This document shows, piece by piece, positions 33,969 through 42,977 of a stretch of 64,000 nt of DNA (its first letter is position 1; every line of letters begins with the position of its first letter). The stretch lies in the NCBI RefSeq assembly GCF_000745125.1, contig NZ_JQNF01000010.1, positions 248,001 through 312,000 on the forward strand, given 5' to 3'. The position numbers and the translations under genes are program-made. The notes beneath the pieces were generated by a model, which was not told the DNA's origin, made no database searches, and worked only from the letters and a program-made list of their open reading frames with translations. This DNA comes from Carnobacterium jeotgali MS3. Its GTDB lineage: Bacteria; Bacillota; Bacilli; Lactobacillales; Carnobacteriaceae.

Positions 33969-34000
33969 GATACGTGCACTCTTTTTAGACTGCACGTATC
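33969..34000. repeat. Perfect inverted repeat between mcp and cheW
   Basis: GATACGTGCA (33969-33978) and TGCACGTATC (33991-34000) form a 10-bp stem with a 12-base loop. There is no T tract after it on the minus strand, so it is not a simple terminator of mcp; it might stabilise or process the mRNA and so set the ratio of receptor to Che proteins (inference). Confidence 0.6.
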
Positions 34001-34015
34001 TTTTGTATGAATAGT

Positions 34016-36079
34016 TTAGTTTAGTTTAAATTGATCTGTTTCTTCTTTTAATTCATTTGCAATCGTTTCTAGTTTAGAAATACTTGATGAAAATTCTTCC
34101 ATCGTTGCCAAAATCTCTTCTGCGTTTGCTGACACTTCTTGAGTTCCTGCAGAATTTTCTTCCGCTGATGCAGCAATGTTTTCAATGGCTACTAATGTTT
34201 CATCTTTCTTAGCTGAAATAACAAAACCTAAACTAGCAACATTTAAGATACTTTCAACTAGTTTATCCATTTGATCTGTCACTTTATTCGATGAATCGAT
34301 GGCTTCATCAATCGTTTTCGTTTGGATTTCACTTTCTGAATGTGATTGCTCCACTTTGCTAACCATTTCATTAGATTTCTCTTGAATGTTTTTGATAATA
34401 GCCGCGATATCTTTTGTTGATGCGTCACTTTTCTCAGCAAGTTTTCTAATTTCATTGGCAACCACTGCGAATCCTCGGCCGCTTTCACCTGCACGAGCAG
34501 CTTCAATAGAAGCATTTAGAGCTAATAAATTGGTCTGATCAGAAATTCCATCAATCACTTTAACAATTTTCTCAATATTTTGGATATCTTCATTTACTGC
34601 ATGGATACTTTCACCTAATTTGTCCATTGTGTTGATTGTTTTTGTCCAATTTCCTTGGACATCTGCCATCATTTGGTTGTTTTTCCCATTGGCAATTGTT
34701 GTATCATCCGTATGTTGGCCCATTTTTTGAATATTTTGATCAATTTCGCCAACGGTTTTAGATAACTCTTCCATTTTACCAACAGTGTCTTCCGTATCTT
34801 TCGTTTGAATACTTGTTGCTTGAGCAATTCCAGTAATCGTCTCAGATACTTCTTCGGTTGCTGAAGTTGTTTGTTTAGAAATATCATTTAGCGTTTGTGT
34901 CATATTCATCAAATGATTACTCTTTTGCTGAATCCCTCCAACCATTTGTCTGAATTGGTGCATCATATTATTAAATGCAAATCCGATTCGTCCAATTTCA
35001 TCACTATTTTCATTAACCATTTTTCGTCTCTTCAGTGCTTTAAAGTAAGGTTTATTTGGTAAAATATTAAAATCTTCACTCGTAATTTCTGTCGTCAAGT
35101 CTCCAGCTTCAACTTTACTAAATGCTTTAGTCAACGCTTGGGCAATCGTCATAATATATCTTGAAGCTATGATTGCACTTAGTATGGCAATGAGAAGACC
35201 AATTGCTAAACCAGTAAGTGCCGCCTTATTCGTAGCATTAACCTCATTAGCCATTTCATCTTCGCCAACGACTCCATAAACAGTCATTCCTAAACGGCTT
35301 ACTTTAGCATAATAACTGCCGATTTTTTGCTTATCGTGAATGTAGCCTGTTTGATCAGTTGCTTCTTTCACCAACTTACTGTCACCGATATTTGTGCCAA
35401 TTTTCTTAGGATCATTGGCCATCAAATAGTCACCCGTTTCAGAAAGCACAAAGAAGTGACCGGTATTTCCATTTTGAACTGATGTTAAATAAGTATTCAT
35501 TCTTTCAAGATCTAAATCAATCCCTAAAACGCCGTAAAACACGTCATCAACAATGATTGCTCTAGAAATTGTCATCGCCATAGCTCCGGTTGTAGCATCA
35601 CGGTAAGGCTCACTCCAAATCATGGCACCATTACGTTTGACTGCTCTTTGGTACCAAGTTGTCGCACTTGCATCAAAGTCCGTTGCTACATTCTCGATTG
35701 TTCCCAATAATGCCTGATCTTCGGGAGCATAATAAGCATTTCCTATGTACATACTATTGGTCTTAACAAATTGCATCTCTTCTTGAATAGCTGCTCGCAC
35801 ACTTTCTTCGTCAGCTCTTTCTTGAAAATCTGGCTTTTCTGCTAAAGAATTAATTGTATTTTCTAATTCTAAACCGATCCAGTCCAGTTGTGTTGTAAAT
35901 TGAGTTGCCAAATGTTTTTCGTTTTGCTCAATTCGTTGGGATAACAAATTTTGCGTGCTGTAATAATTCATAACTAAAACAATGATAATTGGTACAGTAA
36001 TCATGGCTATCAATGTAGGAATAATAACTAATCTTATACTTTTTTTTCGACCATTTTTCTTTTTGCGTATGCTCTTCAC
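34016..36079 (-). CDS. Methyl-accepting chemotaxis protein with extracellular Cache-type domain
   Basis: This is a membrane chemoreceptor. I start it at the GTG at 36077-36079, eight bases after AAGGAGG, giving 687 residues; the ATG at 36124 has no good ribosome site. A basic N-terminus leads into a first membrane helix (about residues 17-38), an extracellular Cache-like sensor of about 240 residues ([38 protein letters not shown]), a second helix (about 285-308), a HAMP-like region, and the signalling domain with the hairpin tip [21 protein letters not shown]. It is preceded by a SigD promoter. The ligand is unknown. Confidence 0.95.
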   Translation of the reverse strand: MKSIRKKKNGRKKSIRLVIIPTLIAMITVPIIIVLVMNYYSTQNLLSQRIEQNEKHLATQFTTQLDWIGLELENTINSLAEKPDFQERADEESVRAAIQEEMQFVKTNSMYIGNAYYAPEDQALLGTIENVATDFDASATTWYQRAVKRNGAMIWSEPYRDATTGAMAMTISRAIIVDDVFYGVLGIDLDLERMNTYLTSVQNGNTGHFFVLSETGDYLMANDPKKIGTNIGDSKLVKEATDQTGYIHDKQKIGSYYAKVSRLGMTVYGVVGEDEMANEVNATNKAALTGLAIGLLIAILSAIIASRYIMTIAQALTKAFSKVEAGDLTTEITSEDFNILPNKPYFKALKRRKMVNENSDEIGRIGFAFNNMMHQFRQMVGGIQQKSNHLMNMTQTLNDISKQTTSATEEVSETITGIAQATSIQTKDTEDTVGKMEELSKTVGEIDQNIQKMGQHTDDTTIANGKNNQMMADVQGNWTKTINTMDKLGESIHAVNEDIQNIEKIVKVIDGISDQTNLLALNASIEAARAGESGRGFAVVANEIRKLAEKSDASTKDIAAIIKNIQEKSNEMVSKVEQSHSESEIQTKTIDEAIDSSNKVTDQMDKLVESILNVASLGFVISAKKDETLVAIENIAASAEENSAGTQEVSANAEEILATMEEFSSSISKLETIANELKEETDQFKLN

Positions 36080-36187
36080 CAACGATTCCTCCTTATGTAA
36101 AACTTCTTTAAAAACACTTTTCATATCCCGACAGGTGTTTGATTGAAGTTCTCATCCGTACTTTTATTTAAACGTTTACTAAATAGC

Positions 36188-36214
36188 ATATCGGTCTAAT
36201 TAGTTCTTTCTTAA
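36188..36214 (-). promoter_or_regulatory. SigD (sigma-28) promoter of the mcp-che-fliM-fliY unit
   Basis: On the minus strand TTAA (36211-36214), 15 bases and ACCGATAT (36188-36195), identical in boxes and spacing to the second flagellin's promoter. It lies about 109 bp before the GTG of mcp. If read through, it would put the switch genes fliM and fliY under SigD as well. Confidence 0.85.
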
Positions 36215-36273
36215 GTCATTAATTTTATTTTTTCATTTGTTCTTAACTTTATCACCCGCTATTTAAAGCGACA

Positions 36274-36316
36274 GAAAAAAGTATCCATTTGATTTTAATC
36301 AAATGAATACTTTTTC
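36274..36316 (-). terminator. Terminator after the aldo/keto reductase gene
   Basis: AAAAGTAT-CATTTGATT and AATCAAATG-ATACTTTTT form a long stem with a single mismatch and tight loop; both sides are A/T rich. It lies just downstream of the aldo/keto reductase and marks the right boundary of the flagellar region. Confidence 0.8.
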
Positions 36317-36331
36317 TTTATTCTATCTTTT

Positions 36332-37243
36332 TTATGGTAATTTATTTCCAGCAGCCCGATAAATCTCATACCATTCATCATGAGTGATTCGGACTTCAGA
36401 AGCTTTAGCATAATCCGTTAATCGCTCTGGTGTCATAGTCCCAACAATGGCTTGTATATTGGCTGGATGGCGTAAGATCCATGCAATAGCCACAGCAGAA
36501 TTAGACAACCCGTAACGCTCTCCAATTTCTTTCAACTTAGCGTTTACTTCAGGATAATTTTCATTATCCACAAAAATATCTCCACCACTTTTAATCGGTG
36601 ACCATGCTTGCAACGTGATGTCTTCTAATCGACTGTAATCTAAGATTTCACCGTCTCGATTTATGCCGCCATCAAACTTCGTATTCACATTAATGCCTGC
36701 ATCCACCATTCCAGTATGCATAACACTAAATTGCATTTGGTTCACAATCAGTGGTTGTTTAACATATCTTTTCAACAATTCGATTTGATTAGGATTGTGA
36801 TTGCTGACACCAAAGTTACGCACTTTGCCGCTCTTTTCTAATTCATCAAAAACTTCAGCGACGATCTCAGGTTCAACCAATGCATCTGGACGGTGCAACA
36901 GCAATACATCCAAGTAATCTGTTTGCAAACGTTTAAGAATGCCATCTACACTCGTTAATAAATGCTCTTTTGAAAAGTCATAGCTTCCTTTTCGAATGCC
37001 CGCTTTAGATTGAATCAGCATTCTTTCTCGTATAGAAGGATCCATTTCGATTACTTTCCCAAACGTTTCTTCAGCTTTTCCTCCGCCGTAAATATCTGCT
37101 AAATCAAAAAAATCAATCTCCAAATCTAATGCGTTATTAATTACTTTGCTAGCTTCTTCAGGCGATAGCTTTCCCATTGACATGCATCCTAAGCCTATAT
37201 TCGGTACCAATAATTCACTTTTTCCTAAAAATAGTCTTTTCAT
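36332..37243 (-). CDS. Aldo/keto reductase family oxidoreductase
   Basis: This 303-residue TIM-barrel enzyme should reduce an aldehyde or ketone with NADPH; the substrate is unknown. The family motifs are present: GLGCMSMGKLSPEEA at the N-terminus, the catalytic Asp/Tyr region INNALDLEIDFFDLADIYGGGKAEETFGK near residue 37, and catalytic Lys and His in IQSKAGIRKG and LLLHRPDALVEPEIVAEVFDEL; the C-terminus has SNSAVAIAWILRHP. It resembles the YdhF/YqkF-type AKR group. It is a single-gene unit with a promoter containing a cre-like site. Confidence 0.92.
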   Translation of the reverse strand: MKRLFLGKSELLVPNIGLGCMSMGKLSPEEASKVINNALDLEIDFFDLADIYGGGKAEETFGKVIEMDPSIRERMLIQSKAGIRKGSYDFSKEHLLTSVDGILKRLQTDYLDVLLLHRPDALVEPEIVAEVFDELEKSGKVRNFGVSNHNPNQIELLKRYVKQPLIVNQMQFSVMHTGMVDAGINVNTKFDGGINRDGEILDYSRLEDITLQAWSPIKSGGDIFVDNENYPEVNAKLKEIGERYGLSNSAVAIAWILRHPANIQAIVGTMTPERLTDYAKASEVRITHDEWYEIYRAAGNKLP

Positions 37244-37271
37244 ACTGATCAGCTCACTTTCTTTTAATTTA

Positions 37272-37293
37272 AGAAATCGTTTTCAGTATACCA
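37272..37293 (-). promoter_or_regulatory. Extended -10 promoter with overlapping cre-like (CcpA) site
   Basis: On the minus strand TGGTATACT (an extended -10) is followed at once by TGAAAACGATTTCT (37272-37285), which matches the CcpA operator TGWAANCGNTNWCA at 13 of 14 positions. Placed at the transcription start of the aldo/keto reductase gene it would be a repression site under good carbon supply. Confidence 0.5.
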
Positions 37294-37330
37294 TTTTTGA
37301 ACATTTTTTACTAAAGTAACGCTGTTGAAT

Positions 37331-38029
37331 GATTGCATGAACAAGTGAAACTCTTTTTGGTGTTCACTGTATCATGCAGAGCTTTTGGACGTTACAGTGA
37401 GGCAACTTTCTCGCTCTACTCTATCATGCAGCCAATTATTCAAACCAAACAACCTTACTAAACACCCTTTTTACTCTCTAGCCGGTTCTTTTAACGATGC
37501 TCTTAGGTACTATTCCTTCTAGAGTTAGATTGCATGAACAAGTGAAACTCTTTTTGGGGTTCACTGTATCGTGCAGAGCTTTTGGACGTTACAGTGAATC
37601 GCTTTTCTTGCTTCACTGTAACGTGCGAGCCGGTTGCATGTTACAGTGAGGCAACTTTCCCGCTCCACTCTATCATGCAGCCAATTACTCAAAACAAAAA
37701 ACCTTACTAAACACCCTTTTCATTCTCTAGTTGGCTCTTTTAATAATGATTTTGGGTAATTTTCCTTCTATAGTTGGATCCCTTGAACAAGTGAGGACAC
37801 TTTCTGGGTTCACTGTAACATGCAGGGCTTGTTGACGTTACAGTGATCTGCTGTTTTTGTTTCACTGTAACGTGTAAGGTGTTCGCATGTTACAGTGAGT
37901 CAACTTTTCCGCTTCACTCTATCATGCAGCCGACTACTTTCATCAAAAAACCAAACAATCTTACTAAATAACCTTTTTCTTCTCTAGTTGGCTCTTTTTT
38001 AACTAATTCTAGGTGATTTTGCTTATATT
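37331..38029. repeat. Three long direct repeats built from 52-bp hairpin modules (family A)
   Basis: This gene-free gap holds three long repeats starting at about 37331, 37528 and 37777. Each begins with hairpin modules whose arms resemble TGCATGTTACAGTGA and TCACTGTAACGTGCA, and ends with a shared tail of about 93 bp (containing AACCTTACTAAACACCC and TCTCTAG..GGCTCTTTT). Module starts are at 37534, 37586 and 37638 in the second repeat and 37783, 37835 and 37887 in the third: exactly 52 bp apart. The first repeat has two modules and is shorter by exactly 52 bp (period 197 versus 249). The array ends within about 40 bp of the NERD gene start, so that gene's promoter probably lies in or next to it. 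Confidence 0.88.
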
Positions 38030-38065
38030 ATTAAGAGACAAAACACTATTAAGGAGCTCATAAAA

Positions 38066-38980
38066 ATGATTCTACTAAAAGAACGAACAAAATCAGTTAC
38101 TCACCGCGTACTAGAGTCTTTGAATGCTCGAATGAATTTGCCAGATGAAGAAAAAAAGAAGTATGAAAATCAAGTAAAAGGTTTTGCAGGTGAGAAACAG
38201 TTTGATTTTCACATGACTCAAACTCACCCTTTTGGGATTATATTAAATGATCTCGTTCTAACCTATAGAGATACGGTTTTTCAAATCGATTCGCTTCTTA
38301 TTACCAATGATTCTGTCTATGTGTATGAAGTGAAAAATTATACAGGAACATACTTTTATAAAGAAGATTCCTTTTTCGCGGAATCGGGGTACAAAATTCT
38401 TAATCCCTTAAGACAGATTGACAGAAGTGCAACTTATCTTCATAACGTGATGCTTCGTTTAGGATACCGGCTGACCATACATTCGGTTATTGTTTTCATT
38501 AATCCAGATTTTCAACTTTACTCACTCTTTCCAAATAAACTTTTCGTATTCTCTAATCAATTATCTAAGCATCTTAACAATCTACCTTCTCAAGATATTT
38601 CACTAAAACACGAACAGTTGGAACTTGCGAACAAACTCAAAGAATTCCATAATGAAAATTATCGTCCCGATAATTTACCGATTTATATCTTTGACCATTT
38701 GAAAAAAGGCATTATATGCCCTATTTGTTTTTCAATAAGGTATACAACAACTAGACAAAATTACTTTTGTACTGCTTGTGGATACAAAGAAACTAACAGA
38801 CAAGCAATCGAACGTAGTATTAAAGAATTCAAGGTGTTATTTCCGGATTTAATGCTAACGACAACTCGAATTTATCAATGGTGTGGCGAAATTTACTCAA
38901 GGCAACACATTCGAATCATCTTAAAAAAGAATTATCAAAGTCAGCTATCTCGGCATATGACTTACTACAGCGAGAATTAA
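38066..38980 (+). CDS. NERD domain-containing protein with C-terminal zinc ribbon
   Basis: The 304-residue protein has a nuclease-related (NERD) domain, a restriction-endonuclease-like fold, at about residues 35-150: GFAGEKQFDFHM, then IDSLLITNDSVYVYEVKNYTG with the Asp and Glu-x-Lys typical of the active site. At about residues 217-240 two CxxC pairs (CPICF and CTACG) form a zinc ribbon. No helicase or kinase domain is attached. The function of such proteins is not established; DNA binding or processing is plausible. An AAGGAG ribosome site precedes the ATG. Immediately upstream lies the family A hairpin array. Confidence 0.88.
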   Translation: MILLKERTKSVTHRVLESLNARMNLPDEEKKKYENQVKGFAGEKQFDFHMTQTHPFGIILNDLVLTYRDTVFQIDSLLITNDSVYVYEVKNYTGTYFYKEDSFFAESGYKILNPLRQIDRSATYLHNVMLRLGYRLTIHSVIVFINPDFQLYSLFPNKLFVFSNQLSKHLNNLPSQDISLKHEQLELANKLKEFHNENYRPDNLPIYIFDHLKKGIICPICFSIRYTTTRQNYFCTACGYKETNRQAIERSIKEFKVLFPDLMLTTTRIYQWCGEIYSRQHIRIILKKNYQSQLSRHMTYYSEN

Positions 38981-39019
38981 ATTTGGTCCCATGAGAAAGC
39001 GAGCAGTAAGTTTGAACGC

Positions 39020-39054
39020 AAAAAAAGCCATTCGTTTCCGAACAGCTTTTAAGC
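39020..39054 (-). terminator. Terminator after the purine permease gene
   Basis: AAAAGC..TTCG and CGAA..GCTTTT pair around a 4-base loop; the minus strand ends in TTTTTTT. It lies between the convergent NERD and permease genes and can serve both. Confidence 0.78.
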
Positions 39055-39069
39055 AAAGATATTCTATTT

Positions 39070-40482
39070 TTAACTATTTTCCAACTCTTTTTCCATTGCT
39101 GGTTTTTCTTTCAAAATAATATTTAATACTAAGGCAACGATTGTTCCAGCCGAAATACCCGATGAGAATAATCCGCCAAGTATTCCTGGCAATCCAGCAA
39201 CGACTTCAGGTCGGAAAGCCACACCTAATCCAATACCTAATCCAGCGGCTACAATGATTAAATTGCGGTTGTCAAAATTCACTCGTGACAATGATTTCAC
39301 ACCAGATGCCGCTACATTTCCGAACATCAATACTCCTGCTCCACCAAGTACAGCCATGGGCATGATTGAAACAAGTGTCGCAAATTTCGGCAAGAAACTC
39401 ATTGCCATTAAAAGAACTCCAGCCGTAATTGCTACTGAGCGTGAAGCATTACGTGTCAAAGGAATCAACCCAGCATTTTGGCTGAATGTAGCTACGGGAC
39501 CTGATCCCATCATTGGTCCAATAAACGAACCCACACCATCAGCACGTACACCATTTGCAATGTCTTCATCAGTCAATTTTGTTTCGGTTACAGCTCCGAT
39601 TGTTTGCATTACACCAACCGTTTCAATAACAGTTACTAAATAACCTGAAATAAATGGAATGGCAAATTTGAAATCAAAACTGACACCATATTTAAAGAGT
39701 TGGGGCATAGCGAACCAGTTGGCTGCTGCAACTTGACTAAAATCAACCATACCAAGCGGGATGCACATTATGTAACCAGCGACGATTCCAAGGAGTACAG
39801 CAGCTGGCCCAATTTTGACACTGCCATAATGATTTAGTGTGACTATCAGTAGAAATACTATCGTAGCAATTGCCAAATTAAGTGGCGAACCGTAATTGGC
39901 TGCTCCAACTCCACCAGCTACCCAATCGAACGCAACAGGCATCAATGTTAATCCCATCAGTGAAATAACGGTACCTGTGACAACAGGAGGAAAAAACTTC
40001 ATTAAAGGTTTAATAAAATAACTCAAGATAATCTCTAAAACGGATCCCATCATTGTCCCACCAATGTAACCGGCAATCCCTCCGCCCATCGTATTGATGA
40101 CCGCATTTGCTGGACCGACAAATCCAAAGTCCGTTCCCATGATTGTTGGAAGACCAGCTCCTACTCGAAACCATTTTGGTCCGATCCCTTTAGATTGAAT
40201 AATGGAAACAACGCCTGAACCTAGTAAAGCTGCACTAATCATATAAGACGTATCTGCAACCCCAAACCCTGCCATACCGGAAATAACTAATGGAACTGCA
40301 ACAATCCCCCCAAAAGCGGTCAGAATATTTTGAAATCCTAAAAGTGTCATCAAAATAAATCCTGGTTTATCATCTACTTGATAAATAAGATTAGATTCGT
40401 GTTTAGGCGAAACTTTTGCCTTCCTCTTCTCTTTTTTCGGTAACACGATTGTTCCTGCTGGACGTTTCATTCTCTCTTCCAA
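39070..40482 (-). CDS. NCS2 family xanthine/uracil-type permease
   Basis: This is a membrane nucleobase symporter of the NCS2 family. I start it at the TTG at 40480-40482 because GGAGGG lies five bases upstream (470 residues); an ATG at 40470 is too far and the ATG at 40509 has no signal. About 12-14 hydrophobic segments are visible. The family core near residues 315-345 (FIGPMMGSGPVATFSQNAGLIPLTRNASR) and GLPTIMGTDFGFVGPANAVI resemble the xanthine/urate branch more than the uracil branch. A SigA-like promoter lies at 40557-40585; a possible PurR half-site (TACGAACATT, 40501-40510) is in the leader. Confidence 0.88.
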   Translation of the reverse strand: MEERMKRPAGTIVLPKKEKRKAKVSPKHESNLIYQVDDKPGFILMTLLGFQNILTAFGGIVAVPLVISGMAGFGVADTSYMISAALLGSGVVSIIQSKGIGPKWFRVGAGLPTIMGTDFGFVGPANAVINTMGGGIAGYIGGTMMGSVLEIILSYFIKPLMKFFPPVVTGTVISLMGLTLMPVAFDWVAGGVGAANYGSPLNLAIATIVFLLIVTLNHYGSVKIGPAAVLLGIVAGYIMCIPLGMVDFSQVAAANWFAMPQLFKYGVSFDFKFAIPFISGYLVTVIETVGVMQTIGAVTETKLTDEDIANGVRADGVGSFIGPMMGSGPVATFSQNAGLIPLTRNASRSVAITAGVLLMAMSFLPKFATLVSIMPMAVLGGAGVLMFGNVAASGVKSLSRVNFDNRNLIIVAAGLGIGLGVAFRPEVVAGLPGILGGLFSSGISAGTIVALVLNIILKEKPAMEKELENS

Positions 40483-40556
40483 AATAACCCTCCTATTAAA
40501 TACGAACATTAATTTAAATAAACGTTTTATACTTCGTTAATATTTATTACTTTTAT

Positions 40557-40585
40557 AGTATAACTTCAAATACAAGTTAAGTAAA
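40557..40585 (-). promoter_or_regulatory. SigA-type promoter of the purine permease gene
   Basis: On the minus strand TTTACT (40580-40585), 17 bases and TATACT (40557-40562). The leader of about 70 bases contains CGAA elements reminiscent of PurR boxes; no purine riboswitch core is visible. Confidence 0.55.
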
Positions 40586-40654
40586 GGTTAAAAAGCGAAT
40601 TATTTCTAATTAAGCGTTAAGAACTTTCGTAATCACCATCGTTCGTGTTTAAAC

Positions 40655-40692
40655 AAAAAAGAACTTCTCACGTTTAAGTGAAAAGTTCTTTT
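40655..40692 (-). terminator. Terminator after the flavin oxidoreductase gene
   Basis: AAAAGAACTT-TCAC and GTGA-AAGTTCTTTT pair around a short loop, with A/T runs on both sides. It follows the OYE-type gene by about 20 bp. Confidence 0.8.
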
Positions 40693-40711
40693 AATCTAGC
40701 TATTTTATTTA

Positions 40712-41833
40712 TTAAGGAACAATCGGGAACCAACCTGGTCTACTTTCAATATACTCCCACATAGCATCTGGCAAAGTGAGATCTTCACGGTATTCCGGTT
40801 TAATTTTTTTACGAATAGCTGTTTCGTTTCCTAATTTTACTTTTTGGATCCAATCTGGCTCAACGACTAATTCTCGTCCAATTGCCACTAGCGGTATACC
40901 AGTCTCCAGAACAGCCAAAGCATCATCCGGTGTAACAATTGATCCTACTCCAATAATTGGAAAATCTTTGCCAACCAGTTCTTGGATACGTTGAACTACA
41001 GGTTTCGTTACGACAGCATCACGAACTGACCCTTGAGTCCACTCATTCGTTGAGACATGAATGTAATCTAAACCTTGTTCTTTTAACTTAGCCACCAGTT
41101 GAAAAGTATCTTCTATAGTAATACCAGGTTCTTTTATTTCTTCAGGTGAAAGACGGTATCCGAAGATAAAAGGCTTATCAGCATAGGTTTGAATGGCTTC
41201 TTTTGCAGCTTGAACGACTGCTAACGGGAAGTTCATTCGTTTTTCAAGTGATCCGCCCCAGTGGTCTTCTCGACGATTGGAATGCGGTGAGAAAAATTGT
41301 TGAATCAAGTAATTATTTGCTCCATGTAACTCTATCCCATCAAAACCAGCTTGAATAGCTCTTCTAGTCGCTTGTCCAAATGCGTCAACTAATTCGCGGA
41401 CTTCCGCGTCTGATAATGCTCTTGGTACTTCTGCTCCTTCACTATCCAGTGGAATCGCACTTGCACTAACCGGTTGTTCGCCTCGTAAAGTCCGTTTTGA
41501 TCCAAGTCTTCCTACATGGAAAATTTGTAAAATAGCTTTCGGACCTTCATGTTGAATCGTTTTTGCCAATTTTGAAAGACTTTCAATTCGGTTATCCGAT
41601 GCTGCACTTAGTGAGCCAGCGAAACGGCCGTTTTCCATTACTTGGGCACAAGATGTCACAACAGCTCCAAGTCCTGCAACACGTCTTTTATAATAATTTT
41701 TCTCTTCAAGTGTGACCATCCCATTTTCAAAAGAGGAATTCGTCGTCATTGGTGCCATAAATAAACGATTATCAATTTTAGCTCCTGATGCAAATGTAAA
41801 TGGTTCAAATAGTGGATTGTATTTTGGTTTCAT
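40712..41833 (-). CDS. NADH-dependent flavin oxidoreductase (Old Yellow Enzyme family)
   Basis: This 373-residue FMN-dependent TIM-barrel enzyme reduces activated alkenes or related substrates; the physiological substrate is unknown. Visible motifs are the N-terminal LFMAPMTTNSSFENG, ILQIFHVGRLG near residue 102, the active-site pair in FDGIELHGANNYLIQQFFSPHSNRR near residue 168, and the C-terminal FMN phosphate site IGVGSIVTPDDALAVLE. It lacks the C-terminal FeS/NAD domain of dienoyl-CoA reductases, so it belongs to the short YqjM/YqiG-like group. It is monocistronic, with GTAGGAG upstream. Confidence 0.9.
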   Translation of the reverse strand: MKPKYNPLFEPFTFASGAKIDNRLFMAPMTTNSSFENGMVTLEEKNYYKRRVAGLGAVVTSCAQVMENGRFAGSLSAASDNRIESLSKLAKTIQHEGPKAILQIFHVGRLGSKRTLRGEQPVSASAIPLDSEGAEVPRALSDAEVRELVDAFGQATRRAIQAGFDGIELHGANNYLIQQFFSPHSNRREDHWGGSLEKRMNFPLAVVQAAKEAIQTYADKPFIFGYRLSPEEIKEPGITIEDTFQLVAKLKEQGLDYIHVSTNEWTQGSVRDAVVTKPVVQRIQELVGKDFPIIGVGSIVTPDDALAVLETGIPLVAIGRELVVEPDWIQKVKLGNETAIRKKIKPEYREDLTLPDAMWEYIESRPGWFPIVP

Positions 41834-42006
41834 AACTTTTCTCCTACTTTTTTCATTTATTTTTTTTAGTATACTCTAATGGTAAAAGAATGTCAGACTT
41901 TTTTCAATATATTTCACTTACAATTTGTAAAAAACGTCGTCTCTCACCTTTTCGCATTACTTTTGGTATACTAATCAAAAGACTTTATCTTACTGGAGGA
42001 ATAGCA

Positions 42007-42420
42007 ATGAACCAAGAAAAATCATGTGGCGCTGTGATTGTCACAAAAGATATAGAGAATCCTAAAGTAGTACTAATCAAACACCAAAACGGCGGACACT
42101 GGGCTTTTCCCAAAGGTCATGTAGAAGGCAATGAAACAGAAGAAGAAACAGCTTTAAGAGAAATTATGGAAGAGACTCATTTAAGCGTTGAATTAGATAC
42201 TCAATTCAGACATGTCGTTCGTTACTCTCCTTATAAAGGCACAGAGAAAGAAGTAGTTTATTTTATTGCGTATGCCAATGAGCAGACTATTCTTAAACAA
42301 GACGAGGAAGTATTAGCCAGTACTTGGTTAAGCTTTTCAGATGCATTAGCCCAAATCACTTATGAAAACGATCAAAAAATTCTTCAAGCAGCTATAGATT
42401 ACTTAACTGAAAAGAACTGA
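42007..42420 (+). CDS. Nudix hydrolase (diadenosine tetraphosphatase-like)
   Basis: A 137-residue Nudix protein. I start it at the ATG at 42007-42009, just after TGGAGGA; the longer in-frame ATG at 41890 would cover the promoter region. The sequence begins with the KSCGAVIVT pattern common in Ap4A-hydrolase-like members and has the Nudix box from about residue 38: G-x5-E-x7-RE-I-x-EE, with His instead of the usual Gly near the end (EETHL). The metal-binding glutamates are intact. The substrate is uncertain. Confidence 0.9.
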   Translation: MNQEKSCGAVIVTKDIENPKVVLIKHQNGGHWAFPKGHVEGNETEEETALREIMEETHLSVELDTQFRHVVRYSPYKGTEKEVVYFIAYANEQTILKQDEEVLASTWLSFSDALAQITYENDQKILQAAIDYLTEKN

Positions 42421-42433
42421 TAGACGATAAATT

Positions 42434-42470
42434 AAAAAGAAGGTGTTGATCTGCTCAACACCTTCTTTTG
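42434..42470. terminator. Bidirectional terminator between the Nudix and hsp20 genes
   Basis: AAAAGAAGGTGTTG and CAACACCTTCTTTTG form a near-perfect 14-bp stem with a 7-base loop between two convergent genes, with A and T runs on both sides. Confidence 0.88.
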
Positions 42471-42480
42471 TTTCGTTTTT

Positions 42481-42900
42481 TTATTTAATCTCAATTTGTT
42501 TAGGTGTCGTGCCTTCAGAATTTTTCTTAGGCAATGTTACAGTTAGAACACCATTATCAAATGCTGCTGAGATTGTTTCTTCGTTGACGTTTTTCAATAA
42601 AAATTGGCGACTGAAAGATTTAGTTGAGCGCTCTCTACGGATGTAGTTGCCTTCTTCGTCCTTTTCATCTTTCTTCTCTTCTTGAGTTGCCCCAATTGAC
42701 AATACATTATCTTCGTATTTTAACTGAATACTATCTTTAGGCATACCTGGCAAATCAGCTTCTACAATATATGCGTTCTCTTCTTCACGAATATCTACAT
42801 TAAAATTAGCCGTGTGCGCTAGTAAATGGTCAAATGGATCCTCGAAAAAGTTCTTGCCAAAATTCATGAAATCACGTCCTACTGGAAATAAATTACTCAT
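42481..42900 (-). CDS. hsp20: Small heat shock protein, Hsp20/alpha-crystallin family
   Basis: A 139-residue ATP-independent chaperone. The alpha-crystallin domain spans about residues 32-135, with the family elements FNVDIREEENAYIVEADLPGM, LSIGATQEEK, YIRRERSTKSFSRQFLL and the C-terminal FDNGVLTVTLPK; the final IEIK-type tail fits the IxI-like anchor. Expression is controlled by HrcA through the CIRCE element over its promoter at 42978-43004. Confidence 0.95.
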   Translation of the reverse strand: MSNLFPVGRDFMNFGKNFFEDPFDHLLAHTANFNVDIREEENAYIVEADLPGMPKDSIQLKYEDNVLSIGATQEEKKDEKDEEGNYIRRERSTKSFSRQFLLKNVNEETISAAFDNGVLTVTLPKKNSEGTTPKQIEIK

Positions 42901-42977
42901 AAATCTCTCCCTCTTTCTAAAATTTTTTTAACCTTTTGAGCAGGTATATCCCTTGCTCACGTATAATATAATACCAC

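Noticed and set aside
38066-38980. The NERD gene as part of an anti-phage defence island.
   Set aside because: No other defence genes, integrase or restriction-modification components are adjacent; neighbours are a permease and a reductase.
40498-40556. A purine riboswitch before the NCS2 permease.
   Set aside because: The leader of about 70 bases is too short and shows no conserved purine-aptamer core or terminator; only CGAA-type elements that might be PurR half-sites.
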